Below are positions 23,568-36,749 of a DNA stretch of 64,000 bases, in pieces (positions within the stretch are counted from its first letter, which is position 1; each line of letters starts with the position of its first letter). The position numbers were made by a program, and so were the translations under genes. The notes beneath the pieces are model-generated. The model saw nothing but the letters and a program-made list of their open reading frames with translations. It was not told where the DNA came from and searched no databases. Source of the stretch: Panax quinquefolius (lineage: Eukaryota > Streptophyta > Magnoliopsida > Apiales > Araliaceae); NCBI GenBank assembly GCA_020205615.1, contig CM035164.1:4901665-4965664 (forward strand). Direction: 5' to 3'.

Positions 23568-25260
23568 GAAATTTCGTCCTCGAAATTGGCGTACGATACA
23601 GTGTTTGAAAAGGTAAAGATACCTCGCTTTCATTTTCGTTTCCAACTCCCGGTCATTTCCTCAATAGCATGGTTTCTCCACAAAACTTTAACTTATGGTA
23701 TAACCTCGGTACATAGGTCATATTCTTTCTATCAAAATCTTGTGAGGTACCTCCTCGTACGTTAAGTCTTGACTATCTCATCCGGTTCTAACTTCGATAG
23801 CGTGTTTGAATTCGTCCACATATTTACGTAACATCGATCGTGAAAAGCGTTATGAACACGCGTCATACTTGGTGGTAAAAGCGAGTACATAGGCCACGGT
23901 TCTATTCGATCGAGAATTTCAAATGGATTAATAAATCGAAGGTTTGAGCTTTCCTCACCTCACCGATTCTCGCTTTTAAAATAACAACTTCTTGCCTCCT
24001 CCTTCTTCAAATTCATCGGCTCGATTGTGTAGCTTGAGCGACTTTAACTTTATCGATTAAAGTCGATTATACTCGTATATCATCACGTCTCGTATATCAT
24101 CACGTGGGTACCTAGAGTTTTCATCTCCATCTCTATTATTTGTATATTATCTGAAATTAGTCTTTGTGACATCGTACTACTCGTACTTGTATACGATCTT
24201 CTACTCAACACGTCGGCTACCACGTTAAGCTTTTTTCGAGATGGCATGGTCGAGAACATGTCTTTGAAATGAGTCTCCTCTTGAGTTCTTGAAGCTCTTC
24301 CCACATTCCTTGCTCCATTCAAATTTTGTATCTCTGAGTTAGCTTCGTTAATGGAATAGCGATTCGAGAATATCCTTGACGAATCTCAGATAATAACCAA
24401 CTAAGCCTAGAAAGCTACGTATTTTGATTCTTGACTTAGGTTGTTCTCAAGCTGTGACTCATATCCCAATCTTGGATATGCGTCTGATGACACCTATCGA
24501 TTTACTATCGCGCGAATATGGCGTCCCTACGGAGAGTGCGGCTTGGGTGCATTCCTGAAAGGAAGTCGAAGATAAAGGCTCGGTACCAAATTCTATAGTT
24601 GAATTTTAACTCACGAAGTTGATAGGAGCCATTCGATATGAGATTTTAGAAATGAGTTTTGTCTGGGTTGAAAGTCGATACAAAATTTAATATCGATCTT
24701 TGGGAGTAAAGCGATAAATTCTTGAGGAAAATCGTCGGGAAAAATCAATAACAACAAGAATATTATTCAAATCGGCGTGTCTTTATTCAAATCCATAACA
24801 TGGACTAAGAAAACTTGACATCAAGTAATAAGCGAATGACTTCATGGCTTGATATGAAAATGTTTGACTTCTGATGGTTTGATTGCTTGAATTGAATAAC
24901 GGGTTGCTTAGGAATATGAAAACTATGACCTTTAAAAGCAATCAATTTTGGCATGATGAGTAGTTAACGATAAAATCCCATCAAAAGCAAGTATCTTTAA
25001 AGAGATAAGGTTAACGAGGTAATGTAATGGTGCTGACTTGAATCAAGCAAGATTTTAAACAACGGATGTAATGAAAGTTTCTCTATGAGTCTCCATAAAT
25101 AGGTTGAAGTCTAATTTCTCGTAGTCGAGTTCAAGCGTTGGTATGCAAGAGAGATAAAAGAATGGGTAGAAGCAGGGTATCTAGTAAGGTATAAACTTGT
25201 AAGAATTTATAATTAACTAACCCGTGCTAACCGTTCGGGTTCCTCGCATTTTAATGGAGG
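23568..25260 (-). pseudogene. pol: Internal D pol and protease remnants
   Basis: The chromodomain, integrase tail, linkers and protease lie in the same order as in C. A zinc-knuckle-bearing fragment begins beyond 25322. RT and integrase catalytic motifs are absent, not merely shifted. Confidence 0.65.
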
Positions 25261-26437
25261 TCACGACAAAGCGCTCTTCGAAGAATCGTTGACTTTGACT
25301 TTTACGGGACATCCTTTTGAGTCACCATTCATTTGGTGGGTTTCGATATCGTCTGATCTCGGCGATATGTCCTTCTTTTCCACAATTATAGCATACCTTA
25401 AAGCTGTTGTGGGCGGTTTGGTGATATGTCCCTCTTTCGCATTTGTAACTTATCTGTAGGTGGTCTTTCTCCTCCCTTGGAACCGATTCTTCTTTGGCTT
25501 GCAGCGTCTTCACGTAGTGCGTTGTTGAATCTCCTCTTTTAAAATCTCTCCAGGCTTCGCTTCTTCTATTTTCATGGCCACGATTACCACGGAGTGGTTC
25601 TAGCCTTTTTAAGTATTCTTCTTTCTTTCCATTTGGTTATCGTTATTACGATGACTCTTATCTTTGGTATGATCTGGTTATGGTCCCTCGGTTGAGCGTA
25701 CTCGTTATCTCTCTCTAACAATTTGAGCCACATTTACAACATCCCGAATAGAGAAAATTTTGAGAAATGAGATCTTGGCGTATCTTAGGGTTTCAAACCT
25801 CTCGAAACATCAGCGTCATCGTTCCTCATTCTCCACCAAATGAGGTCTGAGCACTGGATAACTCATGAACTTAGCCTCGTCTTTGGGACCGTCGTATTTA
25901 TACGCTCTCGATCTAATAAACTCCACTTCCTTCGTATAGCCGAATACTTTCGGGGAAGTACTTGTCATTGAAGCTATTTTTTAAAGCGTCTCCCGCGACA
26001 TCTTTGAGTGCGGTGAATGGAGTGCGCTTCATGATTCCCACCGATGTCGCCTCGCCACGGAACATAAAAGTAGCGAATGGAACTTTACATTTCGCCCGTG
26101 CATCGAGACATCGAATATCTTGGTAATTTGCTTGACCCGTGTTTCCTTGTGATCGGATCTGGCTTTCCCAGAATTGCGGTGGTCTGACTCTTTGAAGCTT
26201 GCTTGTTTGTGACCACCGTGTAATTCTATCATCTCCTCTGTATTTTGAACACGAGTCTCCTAAATGCGATTTTGCATGAGCGCAAAAAGCTTCTAAACAT
26301 CCCTCGTTCATCATACGCTTTCGGTGGTGTTATTCACGGGAGGTACATTGCCGACTGTTGCCTGCGTTCTCCTCGTTGGTAAATACGAGCATCTCCACGG
26401 TCTCATTTACTCACTTGTTAATATTCTCATTCGACAT
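25261..26437 (-). pseudogene. gag: Internal D gag, frameshifted
   Basis: Gag start complementary to 26435-26437. One knuckle, CYNCGKEGHIAEI, is readable in 25322-25513, its final cysteine missing as in B. Capsid fragments are at 25913-26314. Confidence 0.75.
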
Positions 26438-26621
26438 TCTCAAATCTTGTCATAAAACAAGGGTTAATTAAATAAATTAACAAATCACATAATATCCCTA
26501 TATTATGACCAACTAACAAATAAGCTTAGGTAGGACACCACTAGCGAAGGATTTACTCGTCTCTCCCTCTAGTTCTATTCCTCGATCTCATGAGAGATCG
26601 TATCCTAAGCTACGATACAAT
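26438..26621 (-). other. Internal D leader and degenerate primer site
   Basis: Same leader as C. The primer site at about 26601-26620 has lost one G of TGG, and a TT separates it from the LTR end. Confidence 0.6.
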
Positions 26622-28128
26622 TGTGGCGCCCCCAAAATAGGTCCATTCCATCCAACCCATTACGAGTCGCCAAATACATAGTGCGAAACAACTACAACTT
26701 TATTATCACAACAATAAAAGCGTGAGTTTAAATACAAATATTATCTTACAGACAATATTTATACTCAAATAAATCCTCATCACATTTATTGATACATTAT
26801 TTTACAATAATGGTGAGGACTACTAAACAACTCTCTCTAGAACCTTCATTCCATACCCCAACTAGTACTCATTTACATTCTGCGCCTCACGAGAAGAAAA
26901 ATGGAACAACAAGGAAAGGGTGAGCTCGACTAGCCCGATAAAGAATGTTATGACTAAGATAATATCTGACAAATTATCGTTAGTCTCAACGAGGAAAAAT
27001 CGATAGAATCTGATAGGCTGACAAGTTTGGATCAATATTAGCGCGTGAAATAATAATTCATAGAAGAGTTCGTGAGAGAATGAAATCTCTATAATCTATG
27101 AATTTAACGGTCCATCATCGATATTTTATCCTGTAACATCAATCGATATTCATCTCGAATCAAATATTCATCTTTTTACTACTGAGCGAAGATATTCATC
27201 AATCGGTCGTATTCATCTCAACTTTTGTTCATCTTTGCACTAAAGGCCAAAGATATTCATCGATCGGTCGTATTCATTTAAACACACATTCATCTTTGCA
27301 CTACAGGCCAAAGATATTCATCGATCAAGATATTCATTTAAATCATTCATCTTTGCACTTCTGGGCCGAAGATATTCTTGAAATCATTCATCTTTCACTA
27401 CGGGCCGAAGATATTCAATAATATCATCATTTAAGGTGAGGATGATGAAAAATATTTTTAAAAAGCGAATCCGGTGAAACAAAATGACAAGGATTAAGGA
27501 TTAAGGATTAGTACTTTGTTTTATCCGTGTCAAAAATACCTCAAAAATAATCGTAGTGGTGTAAAATTCAAGAGAATGATCAAAACATGGATCTGATCAA
27601 AGCTAGTATCAAAATAGATATTTTAGGCGAAAAGAAAAATTTTCATTTTTCGATTGAATAGTCTTATGTTATCGTGAATAGTCTTAGTATCGTGAATAGT
27701 CTTGTAAGTATCGTGAATAGTAACTCAAACACAAAAGATAGAAATTCCACAAAAAATATCTTCACGCTAACCATGAATAGTACTTCGTGAATAGTAACTT
27801 CGTGAATAGTAACTCATGAATAGTAACTTCGTGAATAGTAACTCATGAATAGTAACCCCAGAGCATGAAAAAGTTCCAAATTTGATAAAAAGTTCGACCG
27901 ATATTTGGTATAATGATATTGAAGAAATAATATCATTTGAGAAGAAAATAACATCCCTTACCTCGAAAGAATCGGTACTTGGAAGGAAAGGTCGGAAGTG
28001 ATCTTTGAATGAAACTTATCTTGAGCAACAACTCTCAAAGTATCTAAATACTCACAAAATCGCTCGATAATATAGAGAGAAAGAGAAAACTTTGTTTTAC
28101 GGTGTGATTTTCAATTCTAACAGCCCTC

Positions 28129-28136
28129 TATTTATA
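28129..28136 (-). promoter_or_regulatory. TATA box of L4
   Basis: Minus-strand TATAAATA in the same setting as in L3. Confidence 0.6.
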
Positions 28137-29143
28137 GGAAAATGTTAATGCAAGAAGCGGACTTGACACTGCTTTACTGATGGCTTTACACTACTCTTGC
28201 CACCCACCACCACATTTGAAATAAAATTCAGCACATTTTTTCACCAACCACAAGTGGGGCCCCTCAATTCTAGAATTTTCCACCAAAATCAATTATAAAC
28301 CTAATTTAGAATCAGACACCTCTTAAAATTCACAACAAATCATTCGTGCATTTTAGCGGTTCAAAATTTGTGGACATATACTCAACTTATGTATGTATAA
28401 CATACTCAAAAATTACCACAATCAGCGGTCGGATTAAAATTATAACCCATGATATATCTCAAAACCCACGATTTGATTTTAATACCTCAATCAGATAAAA
28501 TCTTGATAAAACACCTCAACAATAATTTCTTCATTAATAACCACATAAATAAATCCATCATTTATATTCATATAAAATAAATATTTCCTTATCATATGAA
28601 TCGATAATTAATTATTCACAAATAATATTACGAGAATCACATTTATAATGACAGTACATTCCGAGGAAGGGGCTTTCGATAAGGATCTCTCCTTCTTGGT
28701 GGCGCATGATTAGGTGACCAAACCTCTCCTTGAGCGAGAACTTTCTAGACATTGCCAATAATGTTATCTAATAATATTATTCAAATAATATGAATTATTG
28801 ATCGATAATGGGAAATCTTTGTGCGGTGACAATTATTGAACAACGATAATATAAAATATCATATGACAATTATTGAATCGATAAAATAAAATATTGAGCG
28901 GTAACTCTTTGTGAAAATTATTGAGTAGTGACTTCTTACGTAAGGATCAATAATTCAACAATCATGCAATACCAGGTGTCTTCTTGTGCGACCCAGCGTA
29001 TTCTTGTATTTTAACCACCGGGTATTCAGCGGTCTTACTTGGTAACAATTCTGGCGTTATTTATAACCACCCAAACTTTGTCGTTTTCCTCATCCGATCG
29101 CTTTTCGGGTTATGGGGCCCACATGCCGCTGTGGCGTAAATGC

Positions 29144-29222
29144 GAATATTCAAGCGATCTGAATATTCTACGATGACGAATATTCAGAAGCGATGCGAAT
29201 ATTCGCGACGAAACGAATATTC
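29144..29222 (-). promoter_or_regulatory. Five GAATATTC palindromes in L4
   Basis: Exact GAATATTC at 29144, 29161, 29178, 29197 and 29215, spaced 17 to 19 bp. Confidence 0.75.
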
Positions 29223-29359
29223 CCAAGCAAAAATGAATATTTTATAACCACTTGCTTATTTTGAAATATTTGCGTATTTAACCCTACTTATCCACATTAA
29301 TCAAATCAACCCTTACTATTTCAAAATAATAAATAAAGGAAATTCCTTTTTATTTAAAA

Positions 29360-31355
29360 CGTCCCACATAGAGTCATGCAGGCTTGGGTGATTCATGAAA
29401 GGAAAGTCCGCGAGGATAAAGGCTTCGTGTACCCAATGATTCACATAGTTGGACCTTTAACTCACAGGAGTTCGATACGGAGCCATTAGATATGAGATTT
29501 TAGAAATGAGTTTTATGCTAGGGTTCAAGATCGATACAAAATTTAATACGTTAAGGCTTTGGGAGCCAAGGAGCGAGGTTAATTCTTAGGAGAAATCGAT
29601 GGGGAAAATCGATATGGCAACGAGAATATTATTCAAATCGGCGTGTCTTTATTCAAATCCATAACATGGGACTGAAAACTTGAGCATAAGCGTAATAAGC
29701 GAATGACTTAGTGAAAGCGATATGATAGTGAATGTTTGATTTCTGATGGTTTGAATTCTTTGAATTCGAATAGCAGATTGGTTAGGAATATGAAAACCTA
29801 TGACCTTAAGCGAAAACAATCAATTTTGGCATGTGATGAGTAGTTAACTTGATCAATCTAAAAATCACATCAAAGCAAAATTATCTTTACATAGAGATAA
29901 GGTCAACGGCCGGTAATGGTAATTATTGACTTAGAATCGAACAAGATTTTTTAAAGTCAACAACGGATGTAATGAAAGTTTCTCTAGCGAGTCTCCGTAA
30001 ATAAATTGAAGTTTCGAGTGAATTTCTCGAATTGATGAGTTTTCAAAGCGTTATGCGGCATAGCAGGAGAGATAAAAGAATGGGTAGAAGGCAAATTTAT
30101 CCTAGTAAGGTATATAAACTTACGGGAATTTATAATTAACTAACTTGGAAGTGATCCTAACCGTTTTAGGAGTTCTAAATGTATTTAATAAGAGTCGCGA
30201 CAAGCGCTCTTCGAGAACCGTTGACTTTTGACTTTTACAGGACATCCTTTTGAAGTATCTTAATCCCATTCTGTTAAGGTTTCGTATGCTCGTCTGATCT
30301 CGGCGATATGTCCCTTCTTTTCCTAGCAATTATAGCGTACGCCCTTAAGCTGTATGTGGGCGATTTGAGGTACGATGTCATCCCTGCTTTCCGCATTTGT
30401 AACATGGCGCCCCATTGAGTGAAATTAATTCTCCTCCCTTAGAACGCCCTTGATTCTTTGGCTGGCCTTTATTAGAGTCTTCCACATAGTGCGTTGTTGA
30501 ATCTCCTCTTTTTAGAAATCTCCTCGCACTACGCTGTACTTACATTTTCATGTACGATTACCACCGGAATTAGTTACCTACCACCTTAAATAAAATGTAA
30601 AATGCTTCTTTATCCGAAAACGGTTATCGTTGACCATTGTTATTCTTATCTTTGCAGTATGATCCACGGTTATGGTCCCTCGGTTGGGCATTACTCTGGT
30701 TATCTCTCCTCGCTCTAATAAGCTGAAGCCTATTTCTGACTTATCTGAATAGAAAGAAAATTTATGAGAAATAGGAATCTTGGCGTATGTCGGGTTGAAT
30801 TTCGAAACCTCTCGGGGAAACATCCCGTAAATACGTTCCTCATTCTCCACGCAAATGAATTACTGAACACCGGATAACTCATGAGAACTTCGCCCTCGTC
30901 TTGGGACACTTGGTCATTGTGATTCTGTTTGCGATCTAATCGATAAACTCCACTTCCTTACGTATAGCGAATACTTTGAGGCGCAGTATTTGTCGTTCAT
31001 CGACATCTCTGACTGACGTCTCCGTGACATCTTTAGTCACGGTTGAATGGAGTGTTTCACGGGACTCCCACCCATTAATGCGCCTCGCCATACTTCGCAG
31101 AAACATAAAAGGTAAATGGAACCTTACATTTCCTCAAAGGTACGTGCAGACATGAGATATCTTGGTAATTTAGCGACCCGATATATTTAGCCGCTGATGG
31201 GATCGCTTTCCCGGAAGTGCGGTGGTCCCGACTCTCTTTGAAGCTGCTTGTGAACATGACCGCGAATTATTGCTATCATTTTCCTCACGTATTTTGAACC
31301 AGGAGTCTCCTGATGGATTTTCACGTGAGCTGCGAAAAACTTCTAAACATCCTGG
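29360..31355 (-). pseudogene. gag: Internal region E: truncated third copy (protease and gag only)
   Basis: Homologous to D from about 24525 to 26300. The first 970 bp or so of the D internal region (polypurine tract, chromodomain, integrase tail, linkers) are gone on the right-hand pol side. At the other end the gag start, leader, primer site and LTR end are deleted in one step at about 31353. Compared with C and D it carries dozens of extra 1-6-base insertions. The hydrophilic remnants at 30120-30329 and 30578-30850 correspond to the zinc-knuckle and capsid regions but are unreadable. Confidence 0.75.
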
Positions 31356-34023
31356 ATTGTAAATACAAATATTGTCATCTAGACAATATCCACACTCAAA
31401 TAAGTCCTCATTACAATTATTAATACACTATTTTGCTGAATAGTGAGAACTATTAGAACCACTTCTAGAACCATCATTCTTACTCCCCGATTAGTACTGC
31501 CACATTCTCGCCTCACGAGAAGAAAAATGGAACAACAAGGAAAAGGGTGAGCTCAACTAGCCCAGTAAAGAACATTATGACTAAGATAATATAGAATAAA
31601 TTATCGTTAGTCCTCAATAGGGAAAAATTTAATAGAATGCAATAGACAACAAGTTTTAAATCAATATTCGCAGCGGAAATAATAATTCATTAGAAGAGTA
31701 GTTAAGTAGAGAATGAAATCTACTATCTTCTATATATGAATTTAAAAGCTCATCGTCAACATTTTATCCCTGTAACATCAAATAATATATATCTGGAATC
31801 AAATATTCATCTTTGCACTACAAGCCAAAGATATTCATCAATTGGTCATGTTCATCTAAACACTGCTCATCTTTGCACTACGGCCAAAGATATTCATCGA
31901 AAATCATTCATCTTTGCACTATGGGCCAAAGATATTCAAATTATATCATCATTTAGGACCGAGGATGATGAAAAATATTTTAAAGAAAAGCGAATCCGGT
32001 GAAACAAAAGAACAAATTTTCAAGATTCGTACTTTAAACAATCCAAGTTCAAAAATACTTCATAAATAACTGCGGTGGAGTAAAATTCAAGATTTAAGAC
32101 CAAAACATAGATTCAATCAAAGATATGAACTATAACGAGATAATTTTGGACACGAGAAAAGAAAATTTAATTTTTACGTGAATAGTGTCGATGATGAATG
32201 AATAGTCTTAGTATCGTGAATAGTAACTCAAACACTAAAAGATAGAAATTTCACAAAAAAATAGCATTACGCTTTGTGAATAGTACTCGTGAATAAAGTA
32301 ACTCGTGAATAGTAATCATGAATAGTAACTTTCGTGAATAGTAACTCATTAATAATAACTTCATGAATAGTAAATTAAAAGCATGAAAAAGTTTCAAATT
32401 TGATAAAAATTTCTAACCAACATTTTGGCATAATGATAATGAAGATATAATATCATTTAAGAAGAAATAACCTCTCTTACCTCGGAAAACAAGATCTTAC
32501 GATTGGAATCTACAAGATCTATTGTTGAAGGAACTTGCACCGTATAAAGAACACTCGAAAGTACTAAAATACTCATAAAAATAAAATCGATATATAGAGA
32601 GAAAGAGAGAGAAATCAGTAGTTTACGGTGTGATTTTTAATTTAACCTAAGACCCTATTTATAGGAAAATGCTTTAGATCAAGGCGAAAATTTAATATAA
32701 TATTAATATATTATATATAAATTCTTACGCACACAATCTATGATATGAATTCAGCCATGCTTGGCAACAAATAAGTCTACCAAACAAATCAAAAACGTTT
32801 TTATTATTTAAAATAATTAAAACTTCTAAAAATCAATTATTTCGGAACTTCGAAACTTCAATAATTCATAATAAATAGCCCTTTTATCGAAAAATTTGAA
32901 TCTCGTGACTCTTTATAGGAAATTCAATTCTCACAACTTTGCGGAAGAAAGTTTTCCAAATTCAAAACAAAAATTGGACTGAAATCCACATCCCACATAC
33001 GACGATTTTACGTGTTTATAATCAAATTTCAATCGAGAAATGGGCTCATGAGACATGTTTAACATGTTTTTAAACAACTTTACAACAAAAATATTCCTCA
33101 TCCTCATATACTCATATATCCCACATTCATTGTAAAAATATCCCCATTATAATATTATAATAATATAATAAAATATTATTTTATCGTAAAAGATAAAATC
33201 GATTTTCAACAATTGTCACTTTAAAAATTTTCTCCATCTATATCCACATAAAGTGAATATTTTCTTTATCATAAAAAATCAATAATTAATTATTCACAAA
33301 TAATATTACGTAATCACAATAATGATAACCAGCAGGTTCGGAAAGATGGGGCTTTCAATAAGGATTTCTCCCATCAAGTCAGCGCAATTAAGTGATTCAA
33401 ACCTCTCCTGTATGTAACTTTCTAGAAATTGCCAATAATGTTATCTAATAATATTATTCGAGATAATATGAATTATTGTCTCAGATAATGAAAATCTTTG
33501 TAGTGTGACAATTATTAAAACAACAAAGAATATAAAATATAAACGCAGTAATTATTGAATCAATAAAATAAAAAATCCTAATAAATAATTACCATAACAA
33601 TTATTGAGTAGTGTCTTCACGTAAGAATCAACAATTGGTGCAATACTGAGTATCTTTGCAGGCAACAACGCCAGATATCTTGTGTTTTAACCAACGGGTA
33701 TTCCAACAAAGATAATACTGCAGAATAAACTACGCCGTTATTTGTAAACAACTCATACTTGTCATTTTCTTCATCCAATCGCTTTCTGTTATGGGGCCCA
33801 CAAAAGACTGCGCCGTCCTACGAATATTTCCCGACAGCAAGAATATTCCACGACCAAACGAATATTCCTCGACAATAATGAATATTTTATAACCACTTGC
33901 TTATTTTTAAAATATTCGCGCATTTTACCCATAACTAACCACATTAATCAATTCAACCCTTTCTATTTCAAAATAATAAATAGAGGAAATTAAATTTCAT
34001 TTATAATAAGTTGGGGTCTTACA
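31356..34023 (-). repeat. LTR L5 (about 2.67 kb), B-type start, tail deleted
   Basis: Minus strand starts TGTAAGACCCCAACTT at 34023, next to the polypurine tract of internal region F. At the other end it lacks the final 130 bp or so. The middle block (32700-33200) is the first type, with AACATGTTTAACATG-like and CCTTTTATCGAAAAATT segments. It holds the hairpin array at 31795-31940 and the 15-bp array at 32180-32375. Confidence 0.8.
32656..32663 (-). promoter_or_regulatory. TATA box of L5
   Basis: Minus-strand TATAAATA ahead of GGGTCTTAGG and a TCTCTC run. Confidence 0.6.
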
Positions 34024-35838
34024 ACCTCCCCTCCTTATGAAATTTCGTCCTCAAAATTCGACGACATACCGGTGTTTCAAAAGGTGAGGATACCTCGCTT
34101 TCATTTCCGTTTTCAACTCGGGTCATTTTTCAATAAAGGTTCTCCTGAAAACCTTAACTTGTGGTATAACCTTAGTCGCGTGGGGACATGCTCTTTTTCT
34201 ATCCAAGATCCTTACGGTATCTCCTCACACGTTAAATCTTGACTATCTCTAAATGCGGGTTCTAACTCAATAATGTGGTTCGGGTCCTTCACATATTTGA
34301 AGCCACAGATATGTAAAAAACGTTATAAACACGAGACATGCTTGAGGTAACGTAAATGCAGTCTATAAAGCCACATTTCCTACTCGCTTCAAGAATCAAA
34401 TGGACCAATAAATCGTGGATTGAGCTTTCCTCTCTTCCCGAATCTTGTAACTCCCTTCCATGGGAGCAATACGTAATAAATACATGATCCCCAATGTCAA
34501 ATTCCACATCCTTTCGATGAAGATCCGCATAACTCTTTTATCGATTACATGCTGGTTTTGTATACGTTGTCGAATTGTTTGGATCTTCTCTGTAGTCATT
34601 CGTGATTAACTCTGGTCCCAAACAACGTAAGCTCTCCCACTTCATCCCAAAGATCTTTGAAGCGACACTTTTCGTCCATACAATACTTCAAATGGAGCCA
34701 CACCTATACTTGTAGCGATAAATGTTATTGTAGGAGAATTCCACCAATGGTAGAGTATTTATCCCAACTCCCTTTGAAATCTAAAACACAAAGTCTTAAT
34801 AGATCTTCAAGAGTTTGAATAGTCCTCTCGATTGTCCGTCTGCTTTGAGGATGGTATGCCGAATCAATAAATGAAATTGCATTCCATGGCTTTTTGCAAG
34901 CTAACCCAAAATCTTGAAGTGAATCTTGGGTCACGATCCAAAACTATGGATCTTTGCCGTGCCATGCAATCTCACAATCTCATTTACGACATATACTTAG
35001 CAAGACGTTCAAGGAATAAGTCTCCCGGATAGGCAAGAAATGAGCAGACTTGGTTAATCTATCAACAATAACCCAAATCGCATCTATGCCTTGAGAAACC
35101 TTGGGAAGACCCGTAACAAAATCCATAGTAATGTGTTCCCACTTCCATTTCGGAATCTAAAGTGGTTGCAATGGACCCTTTGGTACTTGATGCTCTACTT
35201 TACTCGTTGACAAGTTAAACACCTCGAGATAAACTTCACGATCTTTCTCTTCATATTGTTCAACCAAAATGTATGTCGAAGATCATGATACATTTTGGTA
35301 CTCCCAGGATGGATTGCAAACGGTGTGTTGTCTGCCTCTATCATGATTTTATTCTTCAAGTCAGAATCGTTAGGAACACAAAGTCTGGAGTGGACTCGAA
35401 GTATTCCTTCTTCATCGATTCTTGCTTCTGGAATAGTACCCTCTTGTACTTTCTTCTTCATACGTACGTATCCTCCGGATCATGGCTTGAGTAACTTTAA
35501 CTTTATCGATTAAAGTTGGTTCTATCGCGATACTTGACATCATTCGTGGGTCCCCTGAGTCTTGAATTCTATCTTCAACTTTTTGTAAATCACACAAAAT
35601 GGGCTTTTGTGTTGACAACATCGCACTAGTTCTGCATAAGATCTTCTACTTAATGCGTTAGCAATTTACCGTTAAATTTTCCCGGGATGGTATTGAATGG
35701 TATGGTCGTAGTCTTTCAACTATTTCGAACAACGTCGTCGCCAAGATATCGAGTTCTTTTGTGTGAAAAATTATTGAGGCTTTTATGATCTATATAGATC
35801 TCCACTTTCTCCCCATACAGGTAGTGTCACCAAAACTT
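34024..35838 (-). pseudogene. pol: Element F: 3' half of pol, truncated in RNase H
   Basis: Minus strand from the polypurine tract (34024-34036) through the chromodomain tail, integrase C-terminus, integrase core (the [22 protein letters not shown] region near 34780-34830) and the zinc-binding part (35195-35461, ending CLTCQRVK) to the RNase H motif at about 35790. It is nearly the same as element B 7309-9115, though small indels break different frames. At about 35838 it stops against a TA-run tract, so RT, protease and gag are missing. Confidence 0.85.
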
Positions 35839-36345
35839 TTTAAAAAAACAGATTTTTCAAAAAAATAGAACTTTTTTTAAAAATTCAAATTTTTTAAAAA
35901 AACAGAAATTTTAAAAAATCGCTTTTTCAAAAAATATGTTTTTAAAAAGTATATTTTTAGAAAATTCTGTTTTAAAAAATTATGTTTTATTAAAATTTAT
36001 TTTTTAAAAATCAGTATTTTAAAAATTATATCTTTTTTAAAAATGATTTTTTAAAAAGTTCTATTTTTTTATAAATTCTATTTTTTAAAAATTATTTTTA
36101 AAGAAATCATTTTCAAAAAAATCTATTTTTAAAAATATCTTATTTCAAAAAAAAAATATATTTTTATAGAATTCAACTTTTTTTAAAATCTATTTTAAAA
36201 AAAATATTATTTTAAATTTTTTTTTAAAAAATCTATTTTTAAAAAAATTATATTTTTAAAAAAATCTTCTTTTTTTTTTTATGTTTTTGTTATTTTTAAA
36301 ATTTTAAAATGTTAATTTTTTTTAAAAAATCTGTGTTTGATTTTT
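35838..36345. repeat. Low-complexity tract of alternating T and A runs
   Basis: About 500 bp built from TTTTTAAAAA-like blocks every 12-15 bp, with almost no G. There are no open frames. It marks the left edge of a non-LTR island. Confidence 0.8.
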
Positions 36346-36749
36346 TTTTTTGCCACATAAATAATATTTTTTTTATTTTTTTGCCACGTCAGCACTACCT
36401 TAACGTCTGTCAACTTTTTTGGACGGAATGACTCAATTTTAATATTTTAATTAATTTAATGGAGTAATACAGAAAATTAAAAGTTCAGTGGTGTAATAAG
36501 TAAAACTTGTCAAGTATAGTGGTGAAAAACATAGTTTTGTGACGCCCCCAAAATAGGTCCATTCCATCCAACCCATTCTGAGTCACCAAATACATGGTAC
36601 AGAGAACAACTACAACTTTATTACAACAATTGTCGTGCAAAATACAACAACACATATGTTGTGAGTTTTAATACCAACTATGACTCATGTCCCAACTATA
36701 AACAGCACCTCACAGTGATACCTTACATAAAGGTACAATCTAGAACTGT

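Larger units (their letters stand above)
23555..26621 (-). mobile_element. Internal region D: second copy of the 3.06-kb deletion derivative
   Basis: Same content, order and three internal joins as C, 3067 against 3062 bp, displaced by 5866 bp. A 16-bp duplication (TCGTATATCATCACGT) is seen at about 24072-24105. Its primer site is altered (TTGTATCGTAG). Confidence 0.8.
26622..29359 (-). repeat. LTR L4 (2738 bp) between D and E
   Basis: Closely matches L3 through the hairpin array (27165-27425), the 15-bp array (27655-27860), the TATA box (28129-28136) and the second-type middle block. At the right edge the terminal 18 bp or so of the LTR are missing and it joins internal region E directly, without a polypurine tract. 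Confidence 0.8.
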
